DNA of 6,238 nucleotides from Pseudomonadales bacterium (GTDB taxonomy: Bacteria; Pseudomonadota; Gammaproteobacteria; Pseudomonadales; UBA3067): assembly GCA_016763235.1 (NCBI GenBank), contig JAESUE010000228.1, positions 1 to 6,238 on the forward strand, read 5' to 3'. A model generated the notes under the pieces. It was not told the origin of the DNA. It worked only from the letters and a program-made list of their open reading frames with translations, and searched no databases. Positions 5,200 to 6,238 of this stretch are shown piece after piece (position 1 is the first letter of the stretch; each line of letters starts with the position of its first letter). Both the position numbers and the translations under genes were made by a program.

Positions 5200-5982
5200 T
5201 TAAAGCCGCACTTCAATACCTTGGTCGCGCATGTGCTCTTTGGCCTGCCGCACGGTATATTCACCGAAGTGAAAAATACTGGCCGCCAGAACGGCATCAG
5301 CCAAACCTTTGGTCACGCCTTCAGCTAAATGCTCAAGGTTGCCCACGCCGCCGGATGCAATGACCGGCACGGTAACTGCCTGACTAACCGCATGGGTTAG
5401 GGCTAAGTCAAAACCTATTTTGGTGCCGTCTCTGTCCATGCTAGTGAGTAAAATTTCACCTGCACCATGGTCCATCATTCGTTTCGCCCAAGCCACCGCA
5501 TCGAGGCCGGTGGGCTTACGGCCACCGTGGGTAAAAATCTCCCAACCGGAATGCTCTTCATCTGGCGTCACCGACTCGACACGCTTGGCATCTATCGCAA
5601 CCACAATGCATTGTGAACCAAATTTTTCAGCGGCTTCTTTTACAAAATCAGGGTTAAACACCGCAGCGGTATTAATGGCGACTTTATCAGCACCCGCGTT
5701 TAGCATGGCGCGAATATCTTCAATTTTGCGGATACCACCACCAACGGTAAGAGGAATAAACACTTCACCGGCAATGGCGCGCACAACCTCTTTCGTCGTG
5801 TCCCGGTCTTCGTGGCTGGCGGTAATATCAAGGAAGGTGATTTCGTCTGCCCCAGCTTGGTCGTAGCGCCGCGCAATTTCCACAGGGTCACCAGCATCGC
5901 GGATATCCAGAAATTTCACACCCTTCACGACTCGACCTTGATCGACATCGAGACAGGGAATAATACGTTTCGCTAAAGTCAT
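5200..5982 (-). CDS. hisF: imidazole glycerol phosphate synthase cyclase subunit HisF
   Basis: Complete 260-aa HisF, near the usual length of about 255-258. With the glutaminase HisH it converts PRFAR and ammonia to imidazole glycerol phosphate and AICAR, linking histidine and purine synthesis in the cytosol. It is a (beta/alpha)8 barrel. The two catalytic aspartates are visible: D12 in RIIPCLDVDQGRVVKG and D131 in CIVVAIDAKRV. Phosphate-binding loops are PLTVGGGIR (77-85) and VIASGGVGN (207-215), with LLTSMDRDGTKIGFD (178-192) carrying the conserved DRDGT. AGGAAA ends five bases before the ATG at 5982, so the start is well supported. It follows hisA by 34 bases on the same strand, the common hisA-hisF operon order. 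No hisI or hisE follows; instead a 201-base gap leads to the 39-aa gene, so hisF is probably the last his gene here. Confidence 0.98.
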   Translation of the reverse strand: MTLAKRIIPCLDVDQGRVVKGVKFLDIRDAGDPVEIARRYDQAGADEITFLDITASHEDRDTTKEVVRAIAGEVFIPLTVGGGIRKIEDIRAMLNAGADKVAINTAAVFNPDFVKEAAEKFGSQCIVVAIDAKRVESVTPDEEHSGWEIFTHGGRKPTGLDAVAWAKRMMDHGAGEILLTSMDRDGTKIGFDLALTHAVSQAVTVPVIASGGVGNLEHLAEGVTKGLADAVLAASIFHFGEYTVRQAKEHMRDQGIEVRL

Positions 5983-6016
5983 TTTAGTTTCCTATAAGGG
6001 GGAAGCGGAGTTACGG

Positions 6017-6238
6017 CTATGCCTTAGTAGCGCGAATCGCTTCGGCAAGATCCAGCGTGCCTTCGTAAATAGCTCGCCCGGTAATTGCGCCATAAAGTGG
6101 CGGATTGTCCACCGCCACGAGCTGTTCAATATCCGTCATCTCGGTGACCGCCCGTGGCCCGAATTCGCGGTACCGAGGGCGTGGCGATCTCGCCTTCGGG
6201 CACTGTCTACTTTTCCCAGCAAGGGGCTGTGGGCCGAG
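6017..6238 (-). CDS. hisA: HisA, C-terminal part; upstream part garbled or chimeric
   Basis: HisA is the phosphoribosylformimino-AICAR phosphate isomerase, the step before HisF. The last 43 codons (6148-6020, then TAG at 6019-6017) read as the HisA C-terminus: VTEMTDIEQLV, then NPPLYGAITGRAIYEGTLDLAEAI, where the GxITGRAxYEG segment is the second phosphate-binding region of the barrel. It precedes hisF by 34 bases. From 6149 to the window edge the same frame stays open but gives PRPRYREFGPRA instead of the expected PVIASGG before VTEM, and no other single frame restores HisA. This edge either contains several indels, from sequencing error or gene decay, or is joined to unrelated DNA. Only 6017-6148 should be trusted as hisA. 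Confidence 0.75.
   Translation of the reverse strand, partial: LGPQPLAGKSRQCPKARSPRPRYREFGPRAVTEMTDIEQLVAVDNPPLYGAITGRAIYEGTLDLAEAIRATKA
6148..6238 (+). other. possible fragment of a beta-propeller gene
   Basis: The plus strand is open from just after TGA 6145-6147 to the window edge and reads PVARIRG then TEGVAISPSGTVYFSQQG then AVGR. The GVAISPSGTVYF stretch resembles NHL-type and SMP-30-like propeller repeats (pattern GVAVxPDGxxY). The third codon positions are mostly G or C and the stretch is GC-rich (61 of 90 bases from 6149). It competes with the hisA reading on the other strand. It is too short for a firm call and may be a chance antisense reading. Confidence 0.3.

Noticed and set aside
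4903..5328. 141-aa plus-strand ORF
   Set aside because: Runs across the 39-aa gene, its promoter region and into hisF on the other strand, with no ribosome binding site or domain.
5420..5866. 148-aa plus-strand ORF
   Set aside because: Antisense to hisF, which is certain; shadow frame.

Overview
The window looks like chromosomal DNA of a moderate-GC gammaproteobacterium. A marine, Cellvibrionaceae-like origin is an inference from the HisF and HisA sequence style and from the bacterial AMP-phosphorylase-type thymidine phosphorylase; it is not proven. No rRNA, tRNA, CRISPR array, transposase or phage gene is visible.

Layout: (1) bases 2-244, plus strand, the C-terminal 80 residues of a short-chain dehydrogenase/reductase (SDR), followed by a weak terminator-like sequence. 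(2) Bases 245-863, a convergent gap with only doubtful short ORFs. It ends in a roughly 150-bp element (711-861) with imperfect terminal inverted repeats that reaches to within two bases of the next stop codon. (3) Bases 864-2975, minus strand, a probable three-gene operon: a 524-aa polytopic membrane iron-sulfur protein of the NapH/NosR/CcoG type, a 58-aa small ORF and a 74-aa small membrane protein. It is preceded by a plausible sigma-70 promoter and two dyad sequences. (4) Bases 3236-4777, minus strand, a full-length 513-aa putative thymidine phosphorylase of the AMP-phosphorylase-like family. (5) Bases 4879-4998, minus strand, an intact 39-aa single-pass membrane protein with a good ribosome binding site and an upstream -35-like sequence. 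(6) Bases 5200-5982, minus strand, complete hisF. (7) Bases 6017-6238, minus strand, the 3' end of hisA.

hisA and hisF act consecutively in histidine biosynthesis: HisA makes PRFAR and HisF cyclises it, with ammonia supplied by HisH. The phosphorylase belongs to nucleoside or nucleotide salvage. The membrane iron-sulfur protein probably moves electrons at or across the inner membrane; its partner is not in the window.

The most notable observations are: the abrupt loss of HisA similarity at about 6149, where the last 90 bases are clearly GC-richer and read better on the plus strand as a beta-propeller-like peptide; the membrane Fe-S protein with a histidine-rich C-terminal part and two uncharacterised small partners; the 39-aa and 58-aa genes that a length cutoff would miss; and the inverted-repeat element at 711-861. 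Nothing here is a demonstrated new system.
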